64,000 nucleotides of DNA from Candidatus Defluviibacterium haderslevense (GTDB lineage Bacteria; Bacteroidota; Bacteroidia; Chitinophagales; Saprospiraceae). The translations under genes and the position numbers were made by a program. The stretch spans positions 4,663,501 to 4,727,500 of the forward strand of contig JADJRL010000003.1 in assembly GCA_016712225.1 (NCBI GenBank), written 5' to 3'. Positions within the stretch are counted from its first letter, which is position 1, and every line of letters starts with the position of its first letter. The notes below the pieces were generated by a model that did not search any database, was not told where the DNA came from, and was given only the letters and a program-made list of their open reading frames with translations. This document shows, piece after piece, positions 17,859-26,991 of this stretch.

Positions 17859-18831
17859 ATTTTGACTTTATTAGTGATGCAATATATATATCAATATTGT
17901 AATTACAAGGTATATAAACTTGTTCAAACTGACCAACTGGATTTACTTCCAAAAAAATAAACTGATTTGATTCTGAATAAATCATATCTATACTTCCTGA
18001 GTTAATATTCAATTCATGCATTAATGTTGATAATTTTACAACAATTTCATTTGGCAGTTGAATTGGAATAATCCTATTAGGAGTCTGTGAATCATACTCT
18101 CTAAAATCAATTCTAGTTTTAGGATTTTTTTGTGAAAGAATTGCGCTTGCAAAGAATTGTTTGTTTATATAAAAAATTCGAATATCAAATTTTTTTATCA
18201 CATTCTTTTGAAATAAGCTTAATAAACTCAAGGACTCACTATTTTCATTTATGTCTTTTGTAGTTATTTTAATGGTTCCGCAACCAATAGTCATATTTTC
18301 ATTCTTATAAATGGCTCCACTATTTATTGCTTTTGTAATAATTGATTCATTCAAATAAATAAAATCATTGATACAATTAATATTTTTTGATATCAATGTG
18401 TCAGGAATTAGTAGACCAATTACTTTTGCTTTATCTAATACAGCTAATTTATTAATTCTTTCATCTGATTGTTTATTCAAATGTGGAATTAAGGAAAATT
18501 TGTACTTTATAAAATTATTCAAATATGAATACTCTTCTTGAAAATATTTTCTCAGGTAATCTTCCTCAAATTGAAAATTTCGCTCAATGTTAAAATATCC
18601 TCTTCTATGCCATACAAATTTTATTTCAGAGTAATTTAGAAATATTATTTTTTTAAGTGTAGGATTGTAAATTGATAATCTAAAATCTGTTATTAAATTA
18701 TTTAATTCAATTTGTTCTAAACAAACTTTTGTATCTTCGGTAATTCGAATAAACTTTATTTTAAAATAAACCAAATACCGCAATATTGGATTAATTATTG
18801 AATCTTCATTTTGTGAAATAATTAGAACCAT
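17845..18831 (-). CDS. gwsG: Grasp-with-spasm ATP-grasp peptide maturase
   Basis: The 328-residue protein has the marks of the ATP-grasp maturases of this system. These are WHRRG at 74-78, a central SIITKAINSG segment, KKFDIRIFYINKQ (about 213-225) and FLEVNPVGQFEQV near the end, which carries the metal-binding Glu and Asn. The related graspetide enzymes join side-chain acids of a precursor to Ser/Thr or Lys, forming ester or amide rings. Its ATG shares one base with the stop of the gene before it (TAATG), and it overlaps the small ORF after it. It is therefore in the middle of a tight operon. Confidence 0.88.
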   Translation of the reverse strand: MVLIISQNEDSIINPILRYLVYFKIKFIRITEDTKVCLEQIELNNLITDFRLSIYNPTLKKIIFLNYSEIKFVWHRRGYFNIERNFQFEEDYLRKYFQEEYSYLNNFIKYKFSLIPHLNKQSDERINKLAVLDKAKVIGLLIPDTLISKNINCINDFIYLNESIITKAINSGAIYKNENMTIGCGTIKITTKDINENSESLSLLSLFQKNVIKKFDIRIFYINKQFFASAILSQKNPKTRIDFREYDSQTPNRIIPIQLPNEIVVKLSTLMHELNINSGSIDMIYSESNQFIFLEVNPVGQFEQVYIPCNYNIDIYIASLIKSKYEGI

Positions 18832-19691
18832 TATAGTATGGGTGTTAAGCCGATAACAATTCTATTTTCATTAATCTTTGTTCTATTGGATGAAGTTAAT
18901 GGAAACTTACTTATTGTATTCTCTTCTGCAAATTGTGGAGATTGATTATGAAATAAACACCACTCATCATGTATTAATGCATAATTTCGAGAAGAAATAT
19001 AATTGTGCTTTAACACCTTATATATCAAAACTAAAAATTCCTTTCCATGATTCTTTTCTCTTGCAGAGTGAAATAGTAAAATAAATATTTCTGGTTCCAA
19101 ATCAAATAAAATAATTTTATTATTTATACAAAATTCTAATAAATCCAGGAATTCAAAATTTATCTTAAGTGTAATTTCTTCAACTGTACTACTTTTAAAT
19201 TCATAAATTCGAATGAATTGATCAACAGATAAAAACATTAAAATATTCTTTCTAATTTCAGTGTTATTTTTAACTACATTATTTAGGTAAATATTGTGTA
19301 AAATTGTATGTGAATATATAAATTGAGAAAGTGTTTCATTATTTAATTTTGAAAGTGCTCTTTCTGAACTATTAATTACAAATTCATGAATATATTTATA
19401 CATTAAGCTCGAATCCTTTACTAAAACAGCAAGATTAATAAATTCATTAAAATCACTAAAGCATGGCTTAAAATTGTAATAGATCGAACTGTCAAAATTT
19501 GATATTGCTCCTAAAGTATCTTTTAATATTAACTTATTTTTAGCTAGTTCAAATTTAAAACGCCCATCGAATTGCCCATGACCAAACTTAATAAAAATAA
19601 TCATCAAACAAAACAGAACAGCTGTTCTGTTTTGTTTGATGATTCGTAAATAACTCAGATTACTGCCAACCTTGACTAGTACTATCTTCAT
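18831..19691 (-). CDS. DUF6624-like protein of the RiPP cluster
   Basis: The open frame extends upstream to 19751, but the sensible start is the ATG at 19691. That gives 286 residues with a signal-like beginning (MKIVLVKVGSNLSY, then AVLFCLMIIFIKFGHGQ). The last 60 residues (NYALIHDEWCLFHNQSPQF, then R-x-x-IGLTPI) resemble the end of DUF6624 proteins, which often sit near peptide clusters in Bacteroidota. The body is helical. The first 30 bases overlap the precursor gene, and codons about 16-31 are encoded by a 46-base perfect palindrome. Alternatively the ATG at 19604 inside that palindrome is the start. The function is unknown; immunity or export help are guesses. Confidence 0.55.
   Translation of the reverse strand: MKIVLVKVGSNLSYLRIIKQNRTAVLFCLMIIFIKFGHGQFDGRFKFELAKNKLILKDTLGAISNFDSSIYYNFKPCFSDFNEFINLAVLVKDSSLMYKYIHEFVINSSERALSKLNNETLSQFIYSHTILHNIYLNNVVKNNTEIRKNILMFLSVDQFIRIYEFKSSTVEEITLKINFEFLDLLEFCINNKIILFDLEPEIFILLFHSAREKNHGKEFLVLIYKVLKHNYISSRNYALIHDEWCLFHNQSPQFAEENTISKFPLTSSNRTKINENRIVIGLTPIL
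19599..19644. promoter_or_regulatory. 46-base perfect palindrome after the precursor gene
   Basis: Two 23-base arms meet at CAGCTG with no loop bases. Read on the minus strand the hairpin starts 15 bases after the precursor stop and is followed by ATTTTTATT. It would strongly block or process the transcript between the precursor and the maturase genes, which would yield more precursor than enzyme. The far arm contains the ATG at 19604, a possible start of the next gene, so folding could also control translation. Confidence 0.8.
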
Positions 19692-19842
19692 TTTGTGTAC
19701 TTTCAGTCCAATGTGAACCATCATTCCAAGTATTATCCCATCTTGTACCAAAAACAGCTGTCACTTCCTTTGTGTATAAAATTCCACCTTGAACGTAATC
19801 AGTTTTGTCAAATTGAGTTTTTTCAAATTTTTTAAGTATCAT
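19660..19842 (-). CDS. RiPP precursor peptide, grasp-with-spasm type
   Basis: The likely product is 60 residues from the ATG at 19842; an ATG at 19857 would add five. The first half (MILKKFEKTQFDKTDYVQGG) is a charged leader of the kind found in precursors of this system. The C-terminal part carries three tryptophans spaced by acidic, Thr and Ser residues (RWDNTWNDGSHWTESTQNED, then STSQGWQ). This gives many pairs of acid and hydroxyl side chains for ring formation by an ATP-grasp enzyme. It is the first gene of the cluster after the regulator and is followed at once by a long palindrome. The ring pattern cannot be predicted. Confidence 0.75.
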   Translation of the reverse strand: MILKKFEKTQFDKTDYVQGGILYTKEVTAVFGTRWDNTWNDGSHWTESTQNEDSTSQGWQ

Positions 19843-19857
19843 AATATAAAAATTCAA

Positions 19858-20199
19858 GTCTACCTATCTTTTTATTCGCTACTGAGATTTCAGCCAGCCG
19901 GGTAAGGTTTAATTTCCCGTTTACTTGTTAACTTCTCTTAAGTTATAGTTTTCTGATGCAGGTGCCCCATATGTCAGCGGACAAGAAAGGTGTTAAAGAG
20001 AAGCATATAACACGATCCTAGACCAGTGTAATGTACATTTACTTTGCAAGACTAAGAAATGAGACTGCAGAATTTTTGCAGTAATCAAATTAATTTATAA
20101 ATAATTATTTTTACAATATGTATTTTATTAATAATCATAAGTTTAAATTAATTTTTATAAAAATAATACTTTCATTGTAATCACAAAACAGTAAAATAT
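19858..20199. other. Leader and promoter region of the RiPP operon
   Basis: About 340 bases between the regulator gene and the precursor on the same strand. A region less AT-rich than its surroundings (19890-20040) holds a possible long-range stem: CTTCTCTTAA at 19932-19941 and TTAAAGAGAAG at 19993-20003. It also contains AGCGGACAAGA at 19976-19986, the 11-mer at the edge of the long direct repeats. A structured 5' leader is possible. I cannot place a promoter with confidence. Confidence 0.35.
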
Positions 20200-20520
20200 T
20201 TATAGATTTAAATACCCTACGTCCTCAAAAAAAAATTCTAAATTATTAAAATTCATTGAGCTTACACCACCCTTTATTACTTCTCCATTATCTAATTTTA
20301 TTTTTATCTGCAATCCTGTACCATTCGGATAATGATAACTGTGTCTTTCATGACAATATTCAATCTCAGCACCCATATCACGGAGGTTATCTAATAAATT
20401 ATATGCGGTCCGCTCTGAAACATCAAGTTTATTAGCTAGTGACTTAATGTCACCTGTCGCTTTAATTCTGATAAGTCTATCAAGTCGTTGCAATCGCTGT
20501 AAGGCATCTAAGAATTTCAT
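20200..20520 (-). CDS. HTH regulator beside the RiPP cluster
   Basis: The 106-residue protein has an N-terminal HTH_11/DeoR-type helix-turn-helix (LQRLDRLIRIKATGDIKSLA, then LDVSERTAYNLLDNLRDMG, about 8-50). A short strand-rich tail of about 50 residues follows. There is no ligand-binding domain of usual size. Small regulators of this type are often found next to peptide clusters in Bacteroidota. It lies upstream of the precursor on the same strand and probably controls the cluster. Confidence 0.75.
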   Translation of the reverse strand: MKFLDALQRLQRLDRLIRIKATGDIKSLANKLDVSERTAYNLLDNLRDMGAEIEYCHERHSYHYPNGTGLQIKIKLDNGEVIKGGVSSMNFNNLEFFFEDVGYLNL

Positions 20521-21169
20521 AATGTAGGGGGTTAGTTAGAAAAGGCATTAGAATGTTGTTTATAGTATGTTAACGCAAGATAATTAGAAATGTGATATCA
20601 AAGATGCAAAATTTAAAAAAAATTTATGAAGACTTATTGCATTTCCTCTAAATATAAAGGCTTAGTTAGATAATTATAAATGAGATGTTTTATATATCGC
20701 ACTAATGTATCCCCTTAAATTCATTAAAACAAATTACACAACTCAAAAAAAACTTTTAAGTAATTCCTGCAATATGCTAAGTATATTTACGTATTAAAAT
20801 TATGACTTAAATTATTTAACTTTTACTTTCATAGCCGAAGATGCAATGTATGTGGTAAAAATAAATTTATCTAGAATTTGATGTTAGGATTTTTATTAAT
20901 CTACAAAACTACAAAATTTGTATTAAGATTATGATTGATGGCTAGCCAAGTTGCGGTTTTTGTATATTTAATTTGGATCTATCCTAACGAACATGTCTAA
21001 TTAATCTATTGCATATTAGTGAATGCTGTACCAATTATGAAGTAATTTATGGTGTTATAAATGGAACGAACTATGGATTTACTATCACATGTGCTGTAAG
21101 ATAAAAAATGATGAAGAATTATTCAGTTATTGTTTATTTTCATGTATAAACAATAATTGGCATTACGTT
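20521..21169. other. Intergenic stretch, nothing firm
   Basis: About 650 bases of AT-rich DNA between the HTH gene and the decayed sorting domain. Stops are frequent in all frames. I looked for a second short precursor with a charged leader and a GG pair and found none. It looks like decayed DNA. Confidence 0.4.
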
Positions 21170-21446
21170 TTATTTCATAATAATTTTTTTAGTAAATGAA
21201 ATTCCATTATGTAGAATTATTTGAACAAAGTAAATTCTTGAAGCTAAATATTGGACATTGATTTCATTTTCAATTTTATCCACACTAAGTATCTTTTTAA
21301 CGAAGGAATCAAATATTAACACCTTTCCTTCCTTATTAGTTTGATTTTGAAATAATAACTTATTAGAAATTAGATTGGGATATATCTCGAAATTATTTGA
21401 CGATACAGCAGTATTTACATCTATTTTAATATTGGATGAATAACTC
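21170..21446 (-). pseudogene. Orphan T9SS type A sorting domain fragment
   Basis: The reading frame encodes about 91 residues with NNFEIYPNLISNKLLFQNQ, then GKVLIFDSFVKKILSV and YLASRIYFVQIILHNGISF. It ends with a stop at 21170-21172. This is the shape of a type A sorting domain, but the usual YPNP reads YPNL and LASGIYF reads LASRIYF. A TAG closes the frame upstream, and no body of a secreted protein precedes it. It is the tail of a lost gene. Confidence 0.7.
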
Positions 21447-21693
21447 TAGTTGCCAGTGATGTCCTTACAGAATACTATAAGAAAAAAAATATTGCGTTGT
21501 ATAGGAGTTGCCAGATTTCTTTCAAGAAAGCTCTCACAAGTCAGTTATTTCGAATAAAAATTTAAAATAAACTATTTCATATATTCACCCACTTTGGACT
21601 TTATGCCCAGGGTTTGTCAAATGCAGGTCAACTCAATGATGAATGTTTAGTCTTCATCTTTTTTTTTGCATTGATTTTTTGTATACTTTTTAC

Positions 21694-22220
21694 TATTAAA
21701 AGAATATTGACTGAAAATACAGGAGAAGTTTCTCTTAGTAAAGCTATGGACGAAAAGAAGATTATACTCGTCAATTTCACCAAAGGACATGTAGGTACTT
21801 CTGTGGCGCACATACCCGGTGCTCTATTTATCACATCTATTGCTTCTGCTGCTTTTAGTCGTGTTGACATTGATAAAGCGAACAGAGTTCCGATTATGGT
21901 TTACATAGATGAATTTCATAACTTCACTACATTATCTTTGGTTAATATGCTTTCTGAATTGCAAAAGTTAAAAGTTGGTATGATACTAACCCACCAATAC
22001 ATGCATCAACTTGATGAAGAAATTAGGTAAGCTGTCCTTGGGAATATAGGTCCTATAACTTCATTTAGGAATGGAACAGAAGATGCAAAACATATGGTGG
22101 AAAGAATGTTTCCCGAATTTGATGTTCAGGATTTTATTAATCTTCCTAATTACAAGATATATTTGAAATTAATGATTGATGGACGGCCTAGTCGGCCTTT
22201 TAGTGGGACTACAAATTTGT
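21694..22220 (+). pseudogene. Decayed C-terminal half of a TraG/VirD4-like ATPase
   Basis: The frame follows the intact protein at 11042-12199 from its VIKRVLIENIEEVSLRKAMD region to PSRPFSG. Many substitutions are present, and CAA (Gln) has become TAA at 22028-22030. After the stop the homology continues (AVLGNIGP, then FPEFDVQDFINL). The Walker A half is absent. It has the same orientation as the intact copy, so the two form partial direct repeats around the RiPP cluster. Confidence 0.85.
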
Positions 22221-22240
22221 ATCAAAATATTAAATTTAAT

Positions 22241-23911
22241 TTAATATTTAAGAAATTTTGCTAAATAAGTATTTTTATTAGGAGCTTTTAATTTAACAAA
22301 ATAAACGCCTGAGACTAAATCATTGACATTAACTTTAGTATTTAAAATTTTTCCCGACATCACTTCGGTGCCATTTAAGTTAAAAATTTGGTAATTTGAC
22401 CAATTACTATACTTAATACTGAAATTGATTTCATCAATTACGGGATTTGGGTATATATATGTGCAATTTTCTCGACTATTATTCCCAGATGCATAATCCA
22501 ATAAAGTATCATCAAGACTTAGGATTAAATGCTTCTCAGAATATAAACTGTCCAAATAAATAACTTTATTATTCAATTTTATTAGATTACTTCTTGTAAT
22601 AATGTCAATATAATATTTATTATTATTCCCACTTATTATTTCGCCTAGGTACGTTGGTCTATCAAAACTTAGTATTGAAAAATAACTTAACTCCAAATTA
22701 TTGGTCATAACACCTATGTATAAATTAGAAAATTTATTGTCTAAACTATAAGTTTTCTTACCATCACTTAAAAAAGCACCTTGACATTCACCACCAAACC
22801 AAAATTTAGATGTATTATTTGATTCAATAAATGAAGTTGTAACATAATTGTCACTCTCTAAATATGTTGAATTCATCAAACTACCATTAGTGTTAAATTT
22901 AGAAATAAAAGTAGATGTTGGTAAATTTGTTTCGTAATTAATTGATCCGATATTTATTTTTTTATCAAAAAATGTATTTGATACTATGAAATTTTCTTTA
23001 TCAATATTTAACATATCATTAGAATTATCATTTTCTTTACTAAAAGAATTCAATATCCATTTACAATCCCCATCATATGAATATTTTGAAAGAAAAATAT
23101 CAGTCGTATGGAAAAAACCTGTGTTAAATATTGAATCCAAACATAAAGAAAATTCGTAACTTACAAAGTCTCCTGAAATTAGTATACCCGATTCTGTCAA
23201 TAACAAATTTTTAGAGTATTCATTTTCCGATCCTCCAAAACTCCTTAACCAATTACAATTATAATCACTTTTTTGAATGCTTACTATAAATATAGTAAAT
23301 GATTCAAAAATAGTATCACCAATACAAGACAAATTTCCAAGTTTAAAATATTTGCCTTCAAAATATCCTGTTAAATAAACATTATCTTTGGAAATTTTAA
23401 AATCTGAAAGTGCGTAATTTTTAATATTCATTTCATAATGTCGGATATTTATTAACTTCATGGATTCAATATTCAAATTAATAAAAATTAAATCAGAAGA
23501 ATTATTTATAGTATTATTCACAAATAGTGAATCTAACACCATTAAATCTCCTTTACCAAAAGTCCCAATAATGAAAAGATTTTCACCTTCTAGTTGCGGT
23601 ATGTAGTTAATAAAGCTACCTATTGTATTAATTTTCTGAACTAATAAAATATCTCCGTCTGAATTCATTTTCACAACAATTAAAACAGTCTTGTTATTTA
23701 TTGAATCTATATCTCGGTATATAGTTTTAGATTTATAATATAACTCAAAACCCTTCAAAGAAATTACATAAATAAGTTCGTTATTCGACCCTTCAAAACC
23801 ATTTAATTTTAATATTCTGCCTTGAAAGTCGCCAATAAAATTTATATTCTGACTTATTAAATCTGAAGAATTTAATATTATAAATAATAAAATTTGCAAA
23901 TTTAATCTCAT
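22241..23911 (-). CDS. T9SS-exported beta-propeller-like protein
   Basis: The 556-residue protein has a signal peptide (about 1-20, LQILLFIILNSSDLISQ). A long repetitive strand-rich body follows, with motifs such as ISKDNVYLTGYFEGKYF and LSKYSYDGDCKWILNSF that recall SBBP/propeller repeats. The final 80 residues are a type A sorting domain (YIYPNPVIDEINF, then LVSGVYFVKL). It should be exported by the type IX system and attached to the surface or released. It begins at the stop of the metalloprotease gene, so the two are cotranscribed. Its binding partner is unknown. Confidence 0.75.
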   Translation of the reverse strand: MRLNLQILLFIILNSSDLISQNINFIGDFQGRILKLNGFEGSNNELIYVISLKGFELYYKSKTIYRDIDSINNKTVLIVVKMNSDGDILLVQKINTIGSFINYIPQLEGENLFIIGTFGKGDLMVLDSLFVNNTINNSSDLIFINLNIESMKLINIRHYEMNIKNYALSDFKISKDNVYLTGYFEGKYFKLGNLSCIGDTIFESFTIFIVSIQKSDYNCNWLRSFGGSENEYSKNLLLTESGILISGDFVSYEFSLCLDSIFNTGFFHTTDIFLSKYSYDGDCKWILNSFSKENDNSNDMLNIDKENFIVSNTFFDKKINIGSINYETNLPTSTFISKFNTNGSLMNSTYLESDNYVTTSFIESNNTSKFWFGGECQGAFLSDGKKTYSLDNKFSNLYIGVMTNNLELSYFSILSFDRPTYLGEIISGNNNKYYIDIITRSNLIKLNNKVIYLDSLYSEKHLILSLDDTLLDYASGNNSRENCTYIYPNPVIDEINFSIKYSNWSNYQIFNLNGTEVMSGKILNTKVNVNDLVSGVYFVKLKAPNKNTYLAKFLKY

Positions 23912-26900
23912 TAAATTTTTATAATTTTAAAATTTTGGCTACTTTTATCAATAGAATTTAAAACTTTGATTATATATACACCTTTTTCTAGAGTTCTTAA
24001 ATCAATTTTATATTCAGTATTTTGATACAATAATAAATTGTTGTATTTTAATATTGGTTTACCACTAATATCAAAGATTTCAAAAATATATACTTTTTTA
24101 GTATTTTCGTTTGATCTTATTTTAACATAAATATTTTCATCAAAATTCGTTGGAAATACTTGTATTAATGGTTCATTTTTTGTGCTTGTTCTTAAGTCTG
24201 GCTTCTTTAATTGATTTTGCAGATTTGGAATATTGTATTCAAATCTTTCGCCTCCTAATACCGTTCCATGACTGTTAGTTTGAATAAGGTCAAACGAAAC
24301 TGATCCTTCTATATTTGGCTTGTAATATACTTTAATTGCACCAGGATTACAATTAGTAAGGCCATTAAAATTTAGAATAAAATTATCATTTAAAACCTTT
24401 ACATTACCATCTTGGTTGAGGCTAAATCCTTGTCCTTGATTTGATTGATTTAACCAAATTGATTTTAATGGTTCCAATAATTCTATTGTTACTTCGCCAA
24501 AATCTGCAATGCTTTTACCTAATGCCAATTTTGCTGATTTTATTTTTAAAGTAAATGATTTGTCTGTTAATACGTCTTCGCAACCAATATAGACAGAGTT
24601 CGGTCCATAAACTCCGAAATTAGGTGCATCATCGAATACTGAAATATTTTTCCAAACTATGTTATTGTTATTTTTAGTATTGATATTCACATCATTTCCT
24701 TCTTGAATATACATAGCATCATCATCATCTACTAATCTTGCTAAAAGACAAAAATGGTGATTATCTGTGGCAAATTCAGCTGGATTTGGTGGATACCAAG
24801 GAAATCCAATATAGTCATTGGAACCTGAAGTTAATGAAGTTATTGGAAAGCCTGCAGCAGGAGTTATTTCATTTCCAGCAAGGACTGGCTGCCCATTTAA
24901 TCCAGTAATATAGTAATTTACCCAAGTGTCTGGCCACTTTAATTTAGTTGACGCTTTACTAAAATACACATGCAAACCATCAATACTAGATGTCTGACAA
25001 CCTTTTGCTCTAACTCTTACATAAACATAATTTGGGGAATTAGTTTTAAACTCTGGGTTTTGATGATCCAATCCGTTATCATTTGTATTTCTAACCCAAA
25101 TATCTCTACTTATCCACATTGGGCCATTATCAGGATTAACCTCTTCACCGAAATCACATTCAGTATCTTTCATATAAACATCAGATGGTGAATCAGGGTA
25201 AATTACCTCGGTATCATTAGGATCAATTAAATCATATTCCTTATCAAAAATTGAAAAAATACTACAGAGATCCTTTAATGAAAAATCAGCTGGATAACGA
25301 TCAAAAGCCTCTTTGTAAATTTCTGTTGCCCCGGTTCTAATATTCATAACACCTACTAATCTTGGAAAACTCCAAATAATTAGTTTCTGTGTTTTTTCCC
25401 TGCCTATATCTCTTAATATTTTAAATAGAGCACTTGTGAAAATTTCTTGTCCTCCATTATTTAAATTAGGTGTATATCGGGTAGTTTTATTAGTTCGTCT
25501 TGTGGAAGTAGGTTGTGCTCCCCAATCACCCCAACTAACATTATATTCCTCTGATGTTTCCGGATAAACATTGTCTAAAGTGCAATCCCTATTATTTGAT
25601 ACATTCCAGAAGTCTGCGATACCTTCTGCAACTCCTGGACTTCTTGTAATATTATCATTAGTTACAAAAAACGAAATTCCATGTCCTAATTCATGAAGAA
25701 TAATCCCCGCATCTTCTGCAAGGTCGACATTTCCTCCTCCAAAAACTATTTCTTCTCTTGTAGGATTATAAATTGCACCTATTGAACTCTCTGACCAAAA
25801 AGGTTCGAAACGCAGCAATGGATTATTATTTGGTTCAACACCCGATATATTTAAATCATCTTTAATTCTCCTTAAATTTTTATCTAAATGATAATAGCAC
25901 ATTACAGCTTCAAATTGATCATCACCTCTATTGCATGAAAAGTCAGGTGAAGTTTGTTCATATAAACTATGATTTGCAGGTCCGTAATTATCTACTTCTA
26001 CAAAATCACCTTTCAATTTATAAATACCATTATTATTTTCAATACCTTTCAATACAACTGTGCGCTGCTGCGCAACTAAATCTGAATTTGAAGCATCACT
26101 ATTATCTATAAAATTTCCAACTCCATACGCTGTTTTAGCAGTATAAGTAGGCGTAGGATCAAAAACAGTTCCAATGCCATCTACTTGTATCGGTAAATTT
26201 AATGCACTAGTTATTTTTCTATCAATTTTATTATTATTCAAACTTAATTCCTTTAATTTAAATTTGCCATTATGGTTAATTTCGGAATTATGATATTTAG
26301 AACAAGTTTGTAATTCAATTAAGTCTGCTCCTATCTTTTGACCTGTGTAAGCATTTAGTTTTAATAAGTACTCATTTAATGAGAAAGGTGATGTAGTATA
26401 GATTTTATAAATTAAACTTGGAATATTATTATCTGTATCAATTACTAGCTTAATCTTCTCAATATTTAAATTTGAAAAATTATCATATACTATTTTTTTG
26501 ATATTATCTTCAATAATGATTTTGTTAAGCTTAATATCAAAATTACCTAGGTCTTTATAATTATTTACAAAATTCAATAACCTATTTTTTGAATCCACTT
26601 TAGCAACAATGAATTTATCTTCAACCTCTATTCCCTTGTAGGTTTGATTGAAATAAATATTGGATTGACCATTAAATATTTTTATAAAATTTAACTTTAG
26701 ATTATTTCTAATTTTTGTTTTTGGATTTGTATTGATATATAAATTGTCAACATAATTTAAAACCATATCTTCTAAATTCGAACCAATAAGTATCTGCTTA
26801 GAAGATAAGTGTTTTGCATATAATTTGTCAAATGCTTTTTGTTCATTATCTTTCGTCAATGGTTCTTCGGCAAATTGACTAAATAATGTTGTAAAGTTTA

Positions 26901-26991
26901 AACTAATAATAAAGAATAACATATTAGATTTAAAAAATCTTAATAATTTCCACTTTAATGGAATTGATGTATCTCTTATAATTTTTTTCAT
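23911..26991 (-). CDS. Secreted M36-like zinc metalloprotease with T9SS sorting domain
   Basis: The 1026-residue protein begins with an unusually long n-region and a hydrophobic stretch (about 23-38). A pro-region of the FTP/PepSY type follows (about 60-210). The catalytic part has HELGH at 433-437 and a downstream glutamate in GVAEGIADFWN, in a fungalysin (M36) layout with EAVMCYYHLDKNLRRI before it. A strand-rich region follows, then a type A sorting domain (QVFPTNFDENIYVKI, then LEKGVYIIKVL). The sorting motif reads FPTN rather than YPNP. It would be activated by cleavage of the pro-region and act outside the cell. Confidence 0.8.
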   Translation of the reverse strand: MKKIIRDTSIPLKWKLLRFFKSNMLFFIISLNFTTLFSQFAEEPLTKDNEQKAFDKLYAKHLSSKQILIGSNLEDMVLNYVDNLYINTNPKTKIRNNLKLNFIKIFNGQSNIYFNQTYKGIEVEDKFIVAKVDSKNRLLNFVNNYKDLGNFDIKLNKIIIEDNIKKIVYDNFSNLNIEKIKLVIDTDNNIPSLIYKIYTTSPFSLNEYLLKLNAYTGQKIGADLIELQTCSKYHNSEINHNGKFKLKELSLNNNKIDRKITSALNLPIQVDGIGTVFDPTPTYTAKTAYGVGNFIDNSDASNSDLVAQQRTVVLKGIENNNGIYKLKGDFVEVDNYGPANHSLYEQTSPDFSCNRGDDQFEAVMCYYHLDKNLRRIKDDLNISGVEPNNNPLLRFEPFWSESSIGAIYNPTREEIVFGGGNVDLAEDAGIILHELGHGISFFVTNDNITRSPGVAEGIADFWNVSNNRDCTLDNVYPETSEEYNVSWGDWGAQPTSTRRTNKTTRYTPNLNNGGQEIFTSALFKILRDIGREKTQKLIIWSFPRLVGVMNIRTGATEIYKEAFDRYPADFSLKDLCSIFSIFDKEYDLIDPNDTEVIYPDSPSDVYMKDTECDFGEEVNPDNGPMWISRDIWVRNTNDNGLDHQNPEFKTNSPNYVYVRVRAKGCQTSSIDGLHVYFSKASTKLKWPDTWVNYYITGLNGQPVLAGNEITPAAGFPITSLTSGSNDYIGFPWYPPNPAEFATDNHHFCLLARLVDDDDAMYIQEGNDVNINTKNNNNIVWKNISVFDDAPNFGVYGPNSVYIGCEDVLTDKSFTLKIKSAKLALGKSIADFGEVTIELLEPLKSIWLNQSNQGQGFSLNQDGNVKVLNDNFILNFNGLTNCNPGAIKVYYKPNIEGSVSFDLIQTNSHGTVLGGERFEYNIPNLQNQLKKPDLRTSTKNEPLIQVFPTNFDENIYVKIRSNENTKKVYIFEIFDISGKPILKYNNLLLYQNTEYKIDLRTLEKGVYIIKVLNSIDKSSQNFKIIKI

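Noticed and set aside
18878..19084. 68-residue frame opposite the DUF6624-like gene
   Set aside because: Antisense shadow; the minus-strand gene fits the operon.
19599..19644. Palindrome as insertion-sequence end
   Set aside because: No transposase or target duplication nearby, and its place right after the precursor gene fits a transcript signal.
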